DNA of 64,000 nt. Source: Hyphomicrobium sp. GTDB taxonomy: Bacteria > Pseudomonadota > Alphaproteobacteria > Rhizobiales > Hyphomicrobiaceae. The notes under the pieces were generated by a model. That model was not told the origin of the DNA and searched no databases. It saw only the letters and a program-made list of their open reading frames with translations. Within the stretch, counting starts at the first letter, position 1; every line of letters begins with the position of its first letter. This document shows positions 9,244-18,813 of this stretch, piece by piece. The position numbers and the translations under genes were made by a program. Location of the stretch: positions 95,434 to 159,433 of the forward strand of contig JABFRT010000023.1 of assembly GCA_013141015.1 (NCBI GenBank), read 5' to 3'.

Positions 9244-9525
9244 ATGACATCGACATCGCACACGCTTGCCGCTGTGGCGGCGGCGATCGTGATTGCCGCC
9301 AGTGCAGGCAGCGCCATGGCCAAGGGGCGGCATGGTGGAGGGCACGGCGGTGGCCACCACTTCTCCGGCATGGGGTTTAGCGGCGGACATCACAGGCACC
9401 ACCACCGCCCACACCTTTACATCTATTCGGGCGGTGGCGGCTGCGGATACTTCTATGAAAAATGGCAGTACACCGGCCGCTTTTACTGGAAGAGCAAGTA
9501 CTATCAGTGCAAGGGCTGGTGGTGA
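9244..9525 (+). CDS. Small secreted Gly/His-rich protein
   Basis: The start at 9244 is set by AGGAG ten bases upstream; the frame is open farther upstream but not convincingly coding. The 93-residue product has a signal peptide (MTSTSHTLAAVAAAIVIAA..AMAKG), then a His/Gly-rich stretch (GRHGGGHGGGHHF, GGHHRHHHRPH) and a Tyr/Trp-rich tail containing two cysteines. No enzyme family is recognised. The His clusters suggest metal binding, which is inference only. Two further small exported proteins follow at 9779 and 10262. Confidence 0.7.
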   Translation: MTSTSHTLAAVAAAIVIAASAGSAMAKGRHGGGHGGGHHFSGMGFSGGHHRHHHRPHLYIYSGGGGCGYFYEKWQYTGRFYWKSKYYQCKGWW

Positions 9526-9671
9526 GCCGTCATTGAGCGGCACGGCGCGCGGTGGCGGTTCAACACGCCTCGCGCGCTGTGGCCCGGGCAACAGTGGCTG
9601 CGTTCTGAACGGGCCTCATTAGACGCGGCGTGCAAAAAACGCTGCAATAGGCTGTTACTAAACACATAAAT

Positions 9672-9695
9672 AGCCGCCAAATATCCGGCTTTTTC
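9672..9695 (+). terminator. Weak rho-independent terminator candidate
   Basis: A five-base stem AGCCG (9672-9676) pairs with CGGCT (9686-9690) and is followed by TTTTT. It lies 147 bases after the stop of the Gly/His-rich gene and before the next gene. Short stem, so tentative. Confidence 0.35.
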
Positions 9696-9778
9696 CGTCG
9701 CCCCACTTGCCGGACCAAATGCGCGGCGCTACGACGATCAGTGTTGAGCTTTGTTTCAAGTATGCGTGGGGCATTCAC

Positions 9779-10066
9779 ATGAAAAAATTTGGACGCATTG
9801 TGATTGCGGCGGCAGCCGGTCTGTTGATTTCAGTTTCAGGCGCAGAAGCGGCCTGTAAGAAGGCCTTTTACACCGGCTCTGACCGGGATCCGATCTGGTG
9901 GGAGGGCCGCGATAACTCGCGCGCCAATTGGTCAGATAAGGTCGCCGGCCACATCGGCAAGAAATGGTCGAAATGGTCGAAAGCGCGGGACGCGAACGAC
10001 ACCTGCACGTGGCTGCCGACGCAGGGCGTGAATTGGTGCGTGGCGCGAGCACGGCCGTGCAAGTAA
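9779..10066 (+). CDS. Small secreted protein with four cysteines
   Basis: The start at 9779 (MKKFGRIVI) gives a classical signal peptide ending GAEAAC; the upstream part of the open frame is rejected. The mature part is about 70 residues, Trp- and Lys-rich (PIWWEGRDNSRANWSDK, KKWSKWSKA) with cysteines near each end that could form two disulfides. No known domain recognised. The gene lies between two other small exported proteins, but each has its own leader, so a shared operon is not evident. Confidence 0.65.
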   Translation: MKKFGRIVIAAAAGLLISVSGAEAACKKAFYTGSDRDPIWWEGRDNSRANWSDKVAGHIGKKWSKWSKARDANDTCTWLPTQGVNWCVARARPCK

Positions 10067-10261
10067 GCGCCTGGCGGCGCTGAAATAACCGCACATTCTG
10101 AGCACACGAAAACGTGATGCCGCGGACCCTGGATTCTGCCGGGGTGCGCGAAACTGTATCCATGTTTCGCGGCTTGAACCAATGCAGCCGGGGATGCAAA
10201 CTCCCGTCACCCCCGACGAGTTGTCCGGACTTTATCATCCGGCAAGCATAAGGAGTCCCGA

Positions 10262-10645
10262 ATGCACAAAATCCTATCCGTATTTGCAGCCGTCTTGTTT
10301 GCTGCCATGTCTATGGTGACGACATCCAGCGACGCTGACGCCCGCCGCTATCGTCATGGCCACGGCGGTGCAGGTGCTGCGATCGCCGCTGCAGTGATTG
10401 GCGGCATCGTCTTGCACGGCCTTAGCCGGCGCCACCATCGCCGCCACTATTACAACTCGTACTACGACGACGGTTACGGCTACTACGCACCGCGCCGGCG
10501 CTATTATTCATCGTCGTATTACACGCCGTACTACGGTAACAGCTTCGGCTACCGCCGCAGCTATGGCCACCGCGGTCATTCTTTCCGTGGCGGAAGTTTT
10601 ATTTCGTCCGGCAGACACCACGGCCATCACGGCCGCCGCCACTGA
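10262..10645 (+). CDS. Small secreted Tyr/Arg/His-rich protein
   Basis: 127 residues after a clear AAGGAG site nine bases upstream. A signal peptide (MHKILSVFAAVLFAAMSMV) is followed by a short Ala/Gly hydrophobic segment (GAGAAIAAAVIGGIVLHGL) and then a compositionally biased tail dominated by Tyr, Arg, Ser and His (YYNSYYDDGYGYYAP). Such proteins are frequent in rhizobia, without a defined function. A strong terminator lies 28 bases after the stop. Confidence 0.7.
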   Translation: MHKILSVFAAVLFAAMSMVTTSSDADARRYRHGHGGAGAAIAAAVIGGIVLHGLSRRHHRRHYYNSYYDDGYGYYAPRRRYYSSSYYTPYYGNSFGYRRSYGHRGHSFRGGSFISSGRHHGHHGRRH

Positions 10646-10672
10646 CAGGACCTACACCACGTCCAACAGAGA

Positions 10673-10707
10673 ACCGGCGCCTCCATTGCAGAGGCGCCGG
10701 TTTTTTT
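10673..10707 (+). terminator. Rho-independent terminator between the small secreted gene and guaA
   Basis: An 11-bp perfect GC-rich stem (10673-10683 with 10691-10701) and a seven-base loop are followed by a T tract on the + strand that runs into the stop codon of the convergent guaA gene. It serves the + strand gene. Confidence 0.9.
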
Positions 10708-12253
10708 ATTCCCACTCGATCGTACCGGGTGGCTTCGATGTCACGTCATAGACGACGCGGTTGATGCCTCGGACTTCGTTGATGATGCGGGTGGCGGCGC
10801 GGCCCAAGAAGCCCATATCGAATGGGAAGAAATCGGCCGTCATTCCGTCAACCGACGTCACTGCGCGTAAAGCCAGCACGTGATCGTAGGTGCGCCCGTC
10901 GCCCATCACGCCGACGGTGCGGACCGGCAACAGCACGGCGAACGCCTGCCAAATCGCATCGTACAAGCCGGCGTTGCGGATTTCATCGAGGTAGATCGCG
11001 TCGGCCTTGCGCAGGATGTCGAGCTTTTCGTGCGTGATTTCACCGGGAATGCGGATCGCCAAGCCTGGACCCGGAAACGGATGCCGGCCGACGAACGCGT
11101 CGGGAAGGCCAAGTTCCCGGCCAAGTGCGCGCACTTCGTCTTTGAACAATTCACGCAACGGTTCAACCAGCTTCATGTTCATGCGCTCGGGCAATCCACC
11201 GACGTTGTGGTGCGATTTGATCGTCACCGACGGACCGCCTGTAAACGACACGCTTTCGATCACGTCGGGGTAGAGTGTGCCTTGCGCTAAGAACTCCGCG
11301 CCGCCGATTTTGCGGGCCTCCGCTTCAAAAACATCGATGAAATGCTTGCCAATGATCTTGCGCTTGGTCTCGGGGTCGGAGACGCCGGCGAGCGCGCCGA
11401 GAAACTGCTTTGACGCATCCACATGGACCAGCGGAATGTTGTAGTGGTCTCGGAACAGGCCGACGACCTCAGTTGCCTCCGACTGCCGCATCAAACCGTG
11501 ATCGACAAACACGCATGTCAGCTGATCGCCGATGGCTTCATGGATCAGCACAGCCGCAACCGCGCTATCGACGCCACCCGACAACCCGCAGATCACGCGG
11601 CCCTTGCCGACTTGAGCGCGGATTTTGGCGATCATTTCGCGGCGGTATGCGGCCATCGTCCAATCGGATTTCAAGCCCGCGATGCGATGCACGAAGTTTG
11701 CGAGCAACTTGGCGCCGTCTGGCGTGTGCACGACTTCCGGGTGGAATTGCACGGCATAGAAGCGGCGCTTCTCATCGGCGACGGCTGCCAGTGGCGCGTT
11801 GGGAGAGGTTGCGATCACTTCAAATCCGTCAGGCAACTGCGTGACGCGATCTCCGTGGCTCATCCAAACCTGATGCTCGCCGCCTTTATCCCACACGCCG
11901 TCGAACAGCGGGCTCGGTGTTTGGACGCTGACGAAGGCGCGCCCGAATTCACGATGGTGACCGCTCTCGACTTTGCCGCCGAGTTGCTCGGCCATGGTCT
12001 GCTGGCCATAGCAGATACCAAGCACCGGAATGCCAGCCGTAAAGACGGCATCAGGTGCGCGCGGGCTTTGAGCTTCTGTTACAGACGCCGGACCGCCCGA
12101 CAAAATCACGGCCTTCGGTTTCAACTTGGCGAAGGCTGCATTGGCGGACTGGAACGGGTGGATTTCGCAGTAGACGCCCGCTTCGCGCACACGCCGCGCG
12201 ATAAGCTGCGTGACCTGGCTGCCGAAATCGATGATGAGGATGCTGTCTGACAT
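10706..12253 (-). CDS. guaA: GMP synthase (glutamine-hydrolysing)
   Basis: 515 residues. The N-terminal class I glutamine amidotransferase domain has the nucleophile motif [10 protein letters not shown] and the FHPEV histidine. The ATP-pyrophosphatase domain carries the P-loop [11 protein letters not shown]. The C-terminal dimerisation domain ends in [18 protein letters not shown], the invariant end of the family. It converts XMP to GMP, the step after IMP dehydrogenase, whose gene guaB lies 4.4 kb upstream on the same strand. Confidence 0.98.
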   Translation of the reverse strand: MSDSILIIDFGSQVTQLIARRVREAGVYCEIHPFQSANAAFAKLKPKAVILSGGPASVTEAQSPRAPDAVFTAGIPVLGICYGQQTMAEQLGGKVESGHHREFGRAFVSVQTPSPLFDGVWDKGGEHQVWMSHGDRVTQLPDGFEVIATSPNAPLAAVADEKRRFYAVQFHPEVVHTPDGAKLLANFVHRIAGLKSDWTMAAYRREMIAKIRAQVGKGRVICGLSGGVDSAVAAVLIHEAIGDQLTCVFVDHGLMRQSEATEVVGLFRDHYNIPLVHVDASKQFLGALAGVSDPETKRKIIGKHFIDVFEAEARKIGGAEFLAQGTLYPDVIESVSFTGGPSVTIKSHHNVGGLPERMNMKLVEPLRELFKDEVRALGRELGLPDAFVGRHPFPGPGLAIRIPGEITHEKLDILRKADAIYLDEIRNAGLYDAIWQAFAVLLPVRTVGVMGDGRTYDHVLALRAVTSVDGMTADFFPFDMGFLGRAATRIINEVRGINRVVYDVTSKPPGTIEWE

Positions 12254-12344
12254 GCGGGCCCGGCCGGTTGTAGAGGACTATTCGAGTGTGCCGTGGGTAG
12301 ACCATCGCAGACTGGCACCGTCAAGCGTGCGGCGTGCCGCGGCG

Positions 12345-14354
12345 TCACAGAAGGCTTGGAAAAACAACGAACTTGCGCAGGGCAGTGGCGCCGAACCGGT
12401 TTACGTGGCCGCCGTTCTTGTAGAGGAGTGTGCCGTCGAGCAGCGGCGAACAATAGGCTTTCTGGCACATGAACTGCGACGGCAGCGATACGGACACGCC
12501 GGGATTCGCACTTGCAGCGCGCAACAGCGCCGCATCGGAGCGCGTCAATTGCGCTTCGGCCGCCGCCTGCGTCATGCCGCACGCCGCAGCGTCTCCCGAG
12601 GTCCGCATGGCGCCGACGATGCAGCGCACCGGCAATGTCACATACGTCGGAATTTGCCCGATCAGCAGCACCTTGATGCCGCGCTGCGTGAAGACCTCGA
12701 TGGTGTCGCGCAACACTTTGTCGAAGCGGGCTGCTGATGCGCCGCTGCGCTCAACCGCCGACATCGCAACAGGCACGTCCAATTTTTGCTCGGGGTGCTC
12801 AATGCGGCCGAGCCACTTTTCCCAGAAGCCGGAAACAACTGCGAGCTTCAATCCCGGATTGGCTGTTATAAATTTCTCAGCTTCCTTTTGATAGAAGCTG
12901 CACTCGCGCGACTTGGCGAGCGGCCATGCTGGTATCTTTACGCCAAACAGCAGACCGCACCCGCCGTTTGTCACCTGCCGTCCGGATAGATTTTTGTCGG
13001 ACGCAAAACTTGCGACCAGTGGTCCCCAATGATCGGCCATAGAGTCGCCGAACAAAGCAACATCGTAAGACTCCGACGCCTGCTTCTTGCGCCCGAAGTT
13101 GCAGTCATTGTCGTTTTTGAAAATGTTCTGATAGTCATCGCACTGGCCACGCAACGGATTGCCGGTGACCATCTGTTCAAGCACGGTGCGCACGTTCGCG
13201 TCGAAGCGTTGCGGCAATCCCTTACCGGCTTTCAACACGCCGGCGATGCCCATGACGCAGACAATACCGGCCAAAGTTACGCGCACAAACCAGATGTCTG
13301 AAGCAGAAAATCCGCCGGCCGCTTCCGCATGCGCCCCATGCCGGGCGCGGAACGGCCGCTCGACATACCGCCAGGACAACACGGCCACGGCAAAACTCGC
13401 CGCCACCACAGCCACCGCTTCGACGACGGACATTTGCCGTTCCAGTTGATAGCTCACAAGTGAAATCAACGGCCAGTGCCACAGGTACAGCGAATACGAG
13501 ATGAGGCCGACGAAAACCGCCGGTTTCCATGCAAGCGCGCGAGACACCAGTGTCGGCTGGTGCAGGCCGGTTGCGATAATCGCTGCTGTTCCAAGACAGG
13601 CCGGTAGAGCGCCGAGCCCCGGGAAATGCGCCTCAGGCGACAACACCGCGAAGCTCGCGAGAATTGCGGCACCACCTGCCGCGCTGAGCACTTCTGCCGC
13701 CGGCTTTGGCATTGCGAATGCGGGCGCTGCCAGTGCGATGAGTGCACCCGCCAGCAATTCCCACGCGCGCGTTGGCAGAAGGAAGAACGAAAACTCCGGG
13801 TCCTTGATGATCATGAATTCGGCGTAGAGCAGCGATGCTGCGAGCAAAACACCGCCGGTCGCCAGCAGCGCACGACGGGATAAGCGCGGCAGAAGAAACA
13901 ACAGCAGCAGCGGCCACGTCAGATAAAACTGATCTTCGACCGACAGCGACCAAGTGTGCAGCAGCGGCTTTTCCAGCGACGGCGCGGTGAAGTACCCACC
14001 CGTGTTGTAGAAGAAGATGTTGGCGTACATCAGGATCGCGGCGAGCAGGCTGCGGCCGAAATACCAATACGTGTCGGGCAGCAAAATGAATGCCGAAAGT
14101 ATCGATACCACGATGAAGCAGACCAGTGCTGCCGGCATCAAGCGCCTGGCGCGGCGCACGAAGAAGCGCTGAAGCGAGAAAGAACCGTCAACCATTTCGG
14201 CCGCGATGAACCGAGTGATTAGAAATCCGGAAATGACGAAAAAAACATCGACGCCCGCAAACCCGCCGGGCAGTGCCCACGGCAACGCGTGATAGGCGAC
14301 CACGGCCAAAATGGCCACCGCGCGCAATCCATCGACGAAAGGCAAATAGGTCAT
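12345..14354 (-). CDS. Membrane O-acyltransferase with fused SGNH domain (OafA/YrhL-like)
   Basis: 669 residues in two modules. The first roughly 370 residues form an acyltransferase-3 domain with about ten membrane spans and the motifs FVISGFLITR and HTWSLSVEDQFYLTWP. The C-terminal 280 residues form a periplasmic SGNH hydrolase-like domain opening with LFGDSMADHW. Proteins of this layout O-acetylate envelope polysaccharides, with the SGNH domain passing the acyl group to the sugar. The substrate here is unknown. No glycan gene cluster is adjacent, although a flippase lies at the window end. Confidence 0.85.
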   Translation of the reverse strand: MTYLPFVDGLRAVAILAVVAYHALPWALPGGFAGVDVFFVISGFLITRFIAAEMVDGSFSLQRFFVRRARRLMPAALVCFIVVSILSAFILLPDTYWYFGRSLLAAILMYANIFFYNTGGYFTAPSLEKPLLHTWSLSVEDQFYLTWPLLLLFLLPRLSRRALLATGGVLLAASLLYAEFMIIKDPEFSFFLLPTRAWELLAGALIALAAPAFAMPKPAAEVLSAAGGAAILASFAVLSPEAHFPGLGALPACLGTAAIIATGLHQPTLVSRALAWKPAVFVGLISYSLYLWHWPLISLVSYQLERQMSVVEAVAVVAASFAVAVLSWRYVERPFRARHGAHAEAAGGFSASDIWFVRVTLAGIVCVMGIAGVLKAGKGLPQRFDANVRTVLEQMVTGNPLRGQCDDYQNIFKNDNDCNFGRKKQASESYDVALFGDSMADHWGPLVASFASDKNLSGRQVTNGGCGLLFGVKIPAWPLAKSRECSFYQKEAEKFITANPGLKLAVVSGFWEKWLGRIEHPEQKLDVPVAMSAVERSGASAARFDKVLRDTIEVFTQRGIKVLLIGQIPTYVTLPVRCIVGAMRTSGDAAACGMTQAAAEAQLTRSDAALLRAASANPGVSVSLPSQFMCQKAYCSPLLDGTLLYKNGGHVNRFGATALRKFVVFPSLL

Positions 14355-14439
14355 TGGGTCCGAACGCAGCAGTGCCTCTGGTGTGAGGATTACGAGGCGA
14401 TTTGAAAACGCGTTACGCCGTCTGTGTCAACCGCAGAGC

Positions 14440-14889
14440 TTAGTTAAGCCGCCAAACCGCGAAGTTTAGCGCACCAGCGAACGACACCCACGCGAGATAC
14501 GGCATAAAAATGTAGGCTGCACGCGGCTCCAAGTCCCATGCCGCAACGATAAAGGCCGCCGTCGCGATCCACAGCAGCGAGACATCGATGAGTGCGGCGA
14601 AGATATCCTGGCGGCCGAACATCAGATACGACCACAGCGCATTGAGCACCAGGCCGATGCCCCAGATCACAACCGCTTGGCCGGCGCCACCGGCTTTCCA
14701 GGCCAGCCAGCCGGCAACAGCGATCATCAAATAGAGAACAGTCCACGCAATCGGAAACAGCCAGTCGGGCGGCGTCCACGACGGTTTGTTCAACGCTGCA
14801 TACCACGGCCCCGGCATGAACAATGCGCCCGATGCGGCGGCGGCAAACACCAACGCAATAAATGGAACCAGCGACAGATATTTCGACAT
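14440..14889 (-). CDS. tspO: TspO/MBR family tryptophan-rich sensory protein
   Basis: 149 residues with five membrane helices and the conserved loop KPSWTPPDWLFPIAWTVLY that marks the TspO/peripheral benzodiazepine receptor family. A second conserved element is LNALWSYLMFGRQD. Family members bind porphyrins and cholesterol-like ligands and, in photosynthetic alphaproteobacteria, regulate pigment genes. The physiological ligand here is not deducible. The gene sits 35 bases downstream of the methyltransferase gene on the same strand. Confidence 0.88.
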   Translation of the reverse strand: MSKYLSLVPFIALVFAAAASGALFMPGPWYAALNKPSWTPPDWLFPIAWTVLYLMIAVAGWLAWKAGGAGQAVVIWGIGLVLNALWSYLMFGRQDIFAALIDVSLLWIATAAFIVAAWDLEPRAAYIFMPYLAWVSFAGALNFAVWRLN

Positions 14890-14924
14890 CGGTATGGTGT
14901 CCCCTCTTTTTCCGTTGTCAGCCG

Positions 14925-16217
14925 TCAGACCGTGCGTTCCAACACTGCGATAAAAAAACCGTCGGTATCGTGGCGCGCCGGCGTCAACACCAGATGATCA
15001 GTGCTGCCGTCTGCGGATTGAGGTGGCTCACCTGGAAGAGCGGCGCGCCAAACGTCCGCGAAGGGCAAGGCTTTGAAATTGGGGTTGTCAGCCAAACACT
15101 GGGCAATCTGGTCGCCATTTTCTTCGGGCAAAATTGAGCACGTCACGTAAACGAGGCGGCCACCCGGGCGGACCATTTTAACGGCGCGAGCCAGCACGGT
15201 CTGCTGATCTTTGATGCGTTCGCTGAGCGCGTGCGGGCGCAGGCGCCACTTGGCATCCGGACGCCGCCGCCAAGTGCCAGCCCCCGTGCACGGCGCGTCC
15301 GCCAGCACGCAATCGAATTTGCCAGCCAGCGCATCAAGCGCCTTCTCGTCGCCGGCTTTCAGAATTTGCACGTTGCGCACGCCCGCCCGCTTGATGCGGT
15401 CGAAGATCGGCTTCAAGCGATGCTTGTCGTCGTCGTAGGCGTAAATTTGTCCGGTGTTCTGCATCGCGGCACCGAGTGCCAGCGTCTTGCCGCCAGCACC
15501 TGCGCACAAGTCGAGCACCTGCATACGCGGGCCTGCACCCGTCAGGGCTGCAACGATCTGGCTGCCTTCATCCTGGATTTCGCACCAGCCTGCTTGAAAC
15601 GCGGCTTCGGCTTCAAGGTTCGGCGTGCGCGCGTCCCCAACGGGGGCTGGCACGCGGATGCCAACCGGCGACATTGCCGTTTCAATGGAACCAAATTCAG
15701 CCAATGCTTTAAGAACTTTTTCGCGCGTCGCCTTAAGCGTGTTGACGCGGATGTCTGCCGGCGCGCGGCGGCTCAAGGCGCGGCCTTCGTCTGCAGCGTT
15801 GCCGCCGAACACCCGCTCGAACGACGGGTGCAACCACTCAGGATAATCGCCTGCCACATGCGGTGGCGCACCTTCGAGACTGGCTTTTTCGAGGCGCTCC
15901 AGCTCATCCGGCGTCAACGCATCGGGCGCATGATCGGCCCCCGTCAACATGGCGGCAATTGCCGGTGCTTCCAGTCCGCGTTGACGCAGCGCGCCAAGCA
16001 CCAGCGCACGCGGCGCATCCGATCCCATGATGAAAGCCGACGACGCCTTGTGGCGCAGCGCGTCGTAGACCATGTGGCCAATCGCATTGCGGTCACCTGA
16101 GCCGGCAAACCGGTGGGCCTTGCCCCAGCTTTGCAGTTCCATTGAAACCGGCTGATGGCGGCTCAGAATCTGGTCGAGAATTTCAATCGCACCTGCTACG
16201 CGCGCACCCGGTCTCAT
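14925..16217 (-). CDS. RsmB/NOP-family rRNA (cytosine-C5) methyltransferase
   Basis: 430 residues. The N-terminal part resembles the NusB-like/linker region of RsmB-type enzymes. The C-terminal Rossmann domain binds S-adenosylmethionine through VLDLCAGAGGKTLALG. The two catalytic cysteines sit in DAPCTGAGTWRRRPD and TCSILPEEN. Likely methylates a cytosine in 16S rRNA. It lies next to guaB and MAPEG, an arrangement common in rhizobia. Confidence 0.9.
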   Translation of the reverse strand: MRPGARVAGAIEILDQILSRHQPVSMELQSWGKAHRFAGSGDRNAIGHMVYDALRHKASSAFIMGSDAPRALVLGALRQRGLEAPAIAAMLTGADHAPDALTPDELERLEKASLEGAPPHVAGDYPEWLHPSFERVFGGNAADEGRALSRRAPADIRVNTLKATREKVLKALAEFGSIETAMSPVGIRVPAPVGDARTPNLEAEAAFQAGWCEIQDEGSQIVAALTGAGPRMQVLDLCAGAGGKTLALGAAMQNTGQIYAYDDDKHRLKPIFDRIKRAGVRNVQILKAGDEKALDALAGKFDCVLADAPCTGAGTWRRRPDAKWRLRPHALSERIKDQQTVLARAVKMVRPGGRLVYVTCSILPEENGDQIAQCLADNPNFKALPFADVWRAALPGEPPQSADGSTDHLVLTPARHDTDGFFIAVLERTV

Positions 16218-16235
16218 AAAATTAAACTTCCACCA

Positions 16236-16646
16236 TTAGAGGATGCGCAGCGCCAGCGTCACCCACATCGCGGCCAGCACGGCGTTGCCGAGCAGGTAGG
16301 CGAAAAAGCGATGCGGAATGAAGTTGTAGGTCGTGTGAATGACGGCCTGCAAAACGCGGAACGCCACGTAGACCCAGGCCAGGGTTACAAATACGCCGCC
16401 GGCCTGATCTGCGATCAACGCAAACGCGCAAACCGCGAAAAACAGCATCGGCATTTCAAGCTGATTGTGAAACGCGTTCGAGACGTGACCGGCGCGGCCC
16501 TTCCAGACCGGCCGCGTGCCGGGCTCACCGCGCACAACGTCGGGTGTGCCCCAGGCCTTGAAGCGCACGAACGCCATCCAGAACAACAGCGCGAAAATCA
16601 AAGCGGCCTGCGCGATAACAGGCTTTAGAATGCTCAAATCTTTCAT
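16236..16646 (-). CDS. MAPEG-family membrane protein
   Basis: 136 residues with four hydrophobic helices and the MAPEG core ([14 protein letters not shown] and [17 protein letters not shown]). MAPEG proteins include glutathione-dependent membrane enzymes, but bacterial members are mostly uncharacterised. Its start codon overlaps the last bases of guaB (16643-16646), so translation is probably coupled to guaB. Confidence 0.85.
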   Translation of the reverse strand: MKDLSILKPVIAQAALIFALLFWMAFVRFKAWGTPDVVRGEPGTRPVWKGRAGHVSNAFHNQLEMPMLFFAVCAFALIADQAGGVFVTLAWVYVAFRVLQAVIHTTYNFIPHRFFAYLLGNAVLAAMWVTLALRIL

Positions 16647-18154
16647 GCCGACCCTCCGCCCGGATAGTTCGGGCTTTCGCGCGTGATCAGAACGCCGTGG
16701 GCGTGGCTTTCGCGGATACCGGCCGGCGAGATGCGCACAAACTTGGCGCGCTTCTGGAAATCAGGGATCGTCTTTGCGCCGAGATAGCCCATGCCGGCGC
16801 GCAAGCCGCCGACGAGCTGATGGACAACGGCTTCCATCGGCCCCTTGTAGGGCACTTGCCCTTCGATGCCTTCCGGCACGAGCTTCAAGGTGTCGCGCAC
16901 TTCGGCTTGGAAATAACGGTCGGCCGAGCCGCGTGCCATTGCGCCGACAGAACCCATGCCGCGATACGATTTGTAGGTGCGGCCCTGATACAGATAAGTT
17001 TCGCCAGGCGCTTCATCGGTGCCAGCCAGCAAGGAACCAACCATCACGCACGACGCACCCGCCGCAATGGCTTTCGAGATATCGCCTGAGAAGCGGATAC
17101 CGCCGTCAGCAATAATCGGCACGCCGGAGCGGCCCGCTTCCCGCGCGCAGTCCATGACCGCCGTCAACTGCGGCACGCCAACACCGGCAACGATGCGCGT
17201 GGTGCAGATCGAGCCGGGGCCGATGCCAACCTTGATCGCATCGGCGCCAGCATCAATCAACGCTTTGGTGGCGTCCGCGGTCGCGACGTTGCCAGCGATC
17301 ACCTGCACGAGGTTTGACGATTTCTTGATGCGCGCCACCGCTTCGATGACTTTCGATGAGTGGCCATGCGCGGTATCGACGACGATCACATCGCAGCCGG
17401 CTTCAATCAATTTGGCGGTCCGCTCGTGGCCATCGTCGCCAACGGTGGTCGCGGCGGCAACGCGCAAGCGGCCCTGCTCATCCTTCGATGCGTTGGGATG
17501 CTTGGCCGCCTTCTCGATGTCCTTGACGGTGATCAAACCGATGCAGTGATACTGATCATCGACCACGATCAGCTTTTCGATGCGGTGTTGATGCAGCAGC
17601 TTTTTGGCTTCGTCTTGCGCCACGCCGCGCTTGACCGTGATCAGCTTGTCCTTGGTCATCAGCTCGTAGACTGGCTGATCGAGATGCGTCGCAAAGCGCA
17701 CATCGCGGTTGGTCAGAATGCCAACCAGCTTTCTCGCCCGCGGTGCCGTCGTCGTTGGTCGGACCGTCGACCACGGAACGCCGGTGATGCCGAAATCGGC
17801 CATCAGCTTCAACGCGTCTTTCAAGGTCTTGGCCGGTGCGATTGAAACCGGGTTGAGAACGATGCCGCTCTCGTAGCGTTTGACGAGGCTGACTTGGCGG
17901 GCCTGTTCGTCAATCGCCAGGTTGCGGTGGATCACGCCGATGCCGCCTTCCTGGGCCATTGCAATGGCGAGGCGGGCTTCGGTCACCGTATCCATCGCTG
18001 ACGACAGCAGCGGAATGTTGAGCCGGATGGCCTTGGTCAGCTGGGTCGCAACCTCGACCTGCCCGGGCATCACGTCGGAGGGACCCGGCACAAGAAGAAC
18101 GTCGTCAAATGTGAGGGCAACCCCCTGGTCGAGCACGAACGGGCTCGCGGCCAT
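16643..18154 (-). CDS. guaB: IMP dehydrogenase
   Basis: 503 residues from the ATG at 18154, chosen because GGAG lies nine bases upstream; an 11-codon N-terminal extension to 18187 is open but lacks a ribosome site. The barrel carries [15 protein letters not shown], the catalytic loop [11 protein letters not shown] and [16 protein letters not shown]-domain insert of about 120 residues lies after position 90 and includes [10 protein letters not shown]. The enzyme oxidises IMP to XMP, feeding GuaA. A GC hairpin lies just upstream of the ribosome site. Confidence 0.97.
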   Translation of the reverse strand: MAASPFVLDQGVALTFDDVLLVPGPSDVMPGQVEVATQLTKAIRLNIPLLSSAMDTVTEARLAIAMAQEGGIGVIHRNLAIDEQARQVSLVKRYESGIVLNPVSIAPAKTLKDALKLMADFGITGVPWSTVRPTTTAPRARKLVGILTNRDVRFATHLDQPVYELMTKDKLITVKRGVAQDEAKKLLHQHRIEKLIVVDDQYHCIGLITVKDIEKAAKHPNASKDEQGRLRVAAATTVGDDGHERTAKLIEAGCDVIVVDTAHGHSSKVIEAVARIKKSSNLVQVIAGNVATADATKALIDAGADAIKVGIGPGSICTTRIVAGVGVPQLTAVMDCAREAGRSGVPIIADGGIRFSGDISKAIAAGASCVMVGSLLAGTDEAPGETYLYQGRTYKSYRGMGSVGAMARGSADRYFQAEVRDTLKLVPEGIEGQVPYKGPMEAVVHQLVGGLRAGMGYLGAKTIPDFQKRAKFVRISPAGIRESHAHGVLITRESPNYPGGGSA

Positions 18155-18175
18155 GCGCAAATCTCCAAACGTTGA

Positions 18176-18198
18176 GGGGGGCGACACGGCGGCCCCCC
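18176..18198 (-). promoter_or_regulatory. GC hairpin in the guaB leader
   Basis: Six G (18176-18181) pair with six C (18193-18198) across an 11-base loop, ending about ten bases before the guaB ribosome site. It could affect translation or transcript stability. No riboswitch consensus is recognised. Confidence 0.3.
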
Positions 18199-18403
18199 TG
18201 GGGCGAACACTGTCGCGCGGTCTATATCAGCTGCGCTCAGGCGTTGGAAGCGCTGCCCCCGCGTCAAAAGCGCGGATTTGCGGGTATCCGGCCTTATTTT
18301 TCGGGGGTCACACAGCACTGTCATTGCCCTGTCGCCAAACCGGGCGATTTCTGCGGCCAAGGGTCAGCGATGCCCCATAGGTTCAGATTTACCAGAGCTC
18401 ATC

Positions 18404-18730
18404 ATGCCGTCGCTCTCCTCGACTTTGGCCCCCCTTTTGATCGCTGCCGGTTTGGCCGGTACGCTCATTCCTCCGCCTGGGCAGACCGTCGACAGAACCG
18501 GTCCGGTGCAACCGGTCGCCGCGTTGGCATGGGCTCAGGCAAACTGTGATTCGATGCTGACGGCTCGTGATGGCACCCGGCGTATCCAAGCCGAGGATCT
18601 CATGCGCGTCGCATCGATGTACGACACCATGCGGGCCGAAAAAGGCGCCGCCGCCGCCTGCCGTCACGCTCGTATGTTGGCGCTTGGCGACTCCCGTTCC
18701 GGGAGCCGGCCATCAAGCGCGGGCTTTTAG
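18404..18730 (+). CDS. Hypothetical small secreted protein
   Basis: The frame is open from 18278, but the first credible start is 18404 (MPSLSSTLAPLLIAAGLAG), giving a signal-peptide-like N terminus. The ribosome site is weak. The 108-residue product has two cysteines (ANCDSM and AACRHA) and a helical middle (EDLMRVASMYDTMRAEKG), ending in a Ser/Arg/Gly tail. No family is recognised. It is divergent from guaB and isolated. Codon use looks like the neighbours, which favours a real gene. Confidence 0.5.
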   Translation: MPSLSSTLAPLLIAAGLAGTLIPPPGQTVDRTGPVQPVAALAWAQANCDSMLTARDGTRRIQAEDLMRVASMYDTMRAEKGAAAACRHARMLALGDSRSGSRPSSAGF

Positions 18731-18772
18731 GTTCTTCCTTTTTCAAAGAACACGGACAGAGCAACAGCAAAC

Positions 18773-18813
18773 GTCCACGGCGGCCGGCTCCCCTCCGGGG
18801 AGCCGCCGTGGAC
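18773..18813 (+). repeat. Variable-stem hairpin repeat, copy 1
   Basis: A 9-bp outer stem (GTCCACGGC 18773-18781 with GCCGTGGAC 18805-18813) encloses a 23-base apex beginning GGCCGGCTC. The apex forms a 4-base GGCC bulge and an inner stem GGCTCCCC/GGGGAGCC. Other copies lie at 33314, 33363, 33656, 52098 and 61315. This copy ends AGCC where the others end GTC. Confidence 0.8.

Noticed and set aside
10066..10081. AGCGCC/GGCGCT hairpin after the four-cysteine gene
   Set aside because: No T tract follows; too weak to call a terminator.
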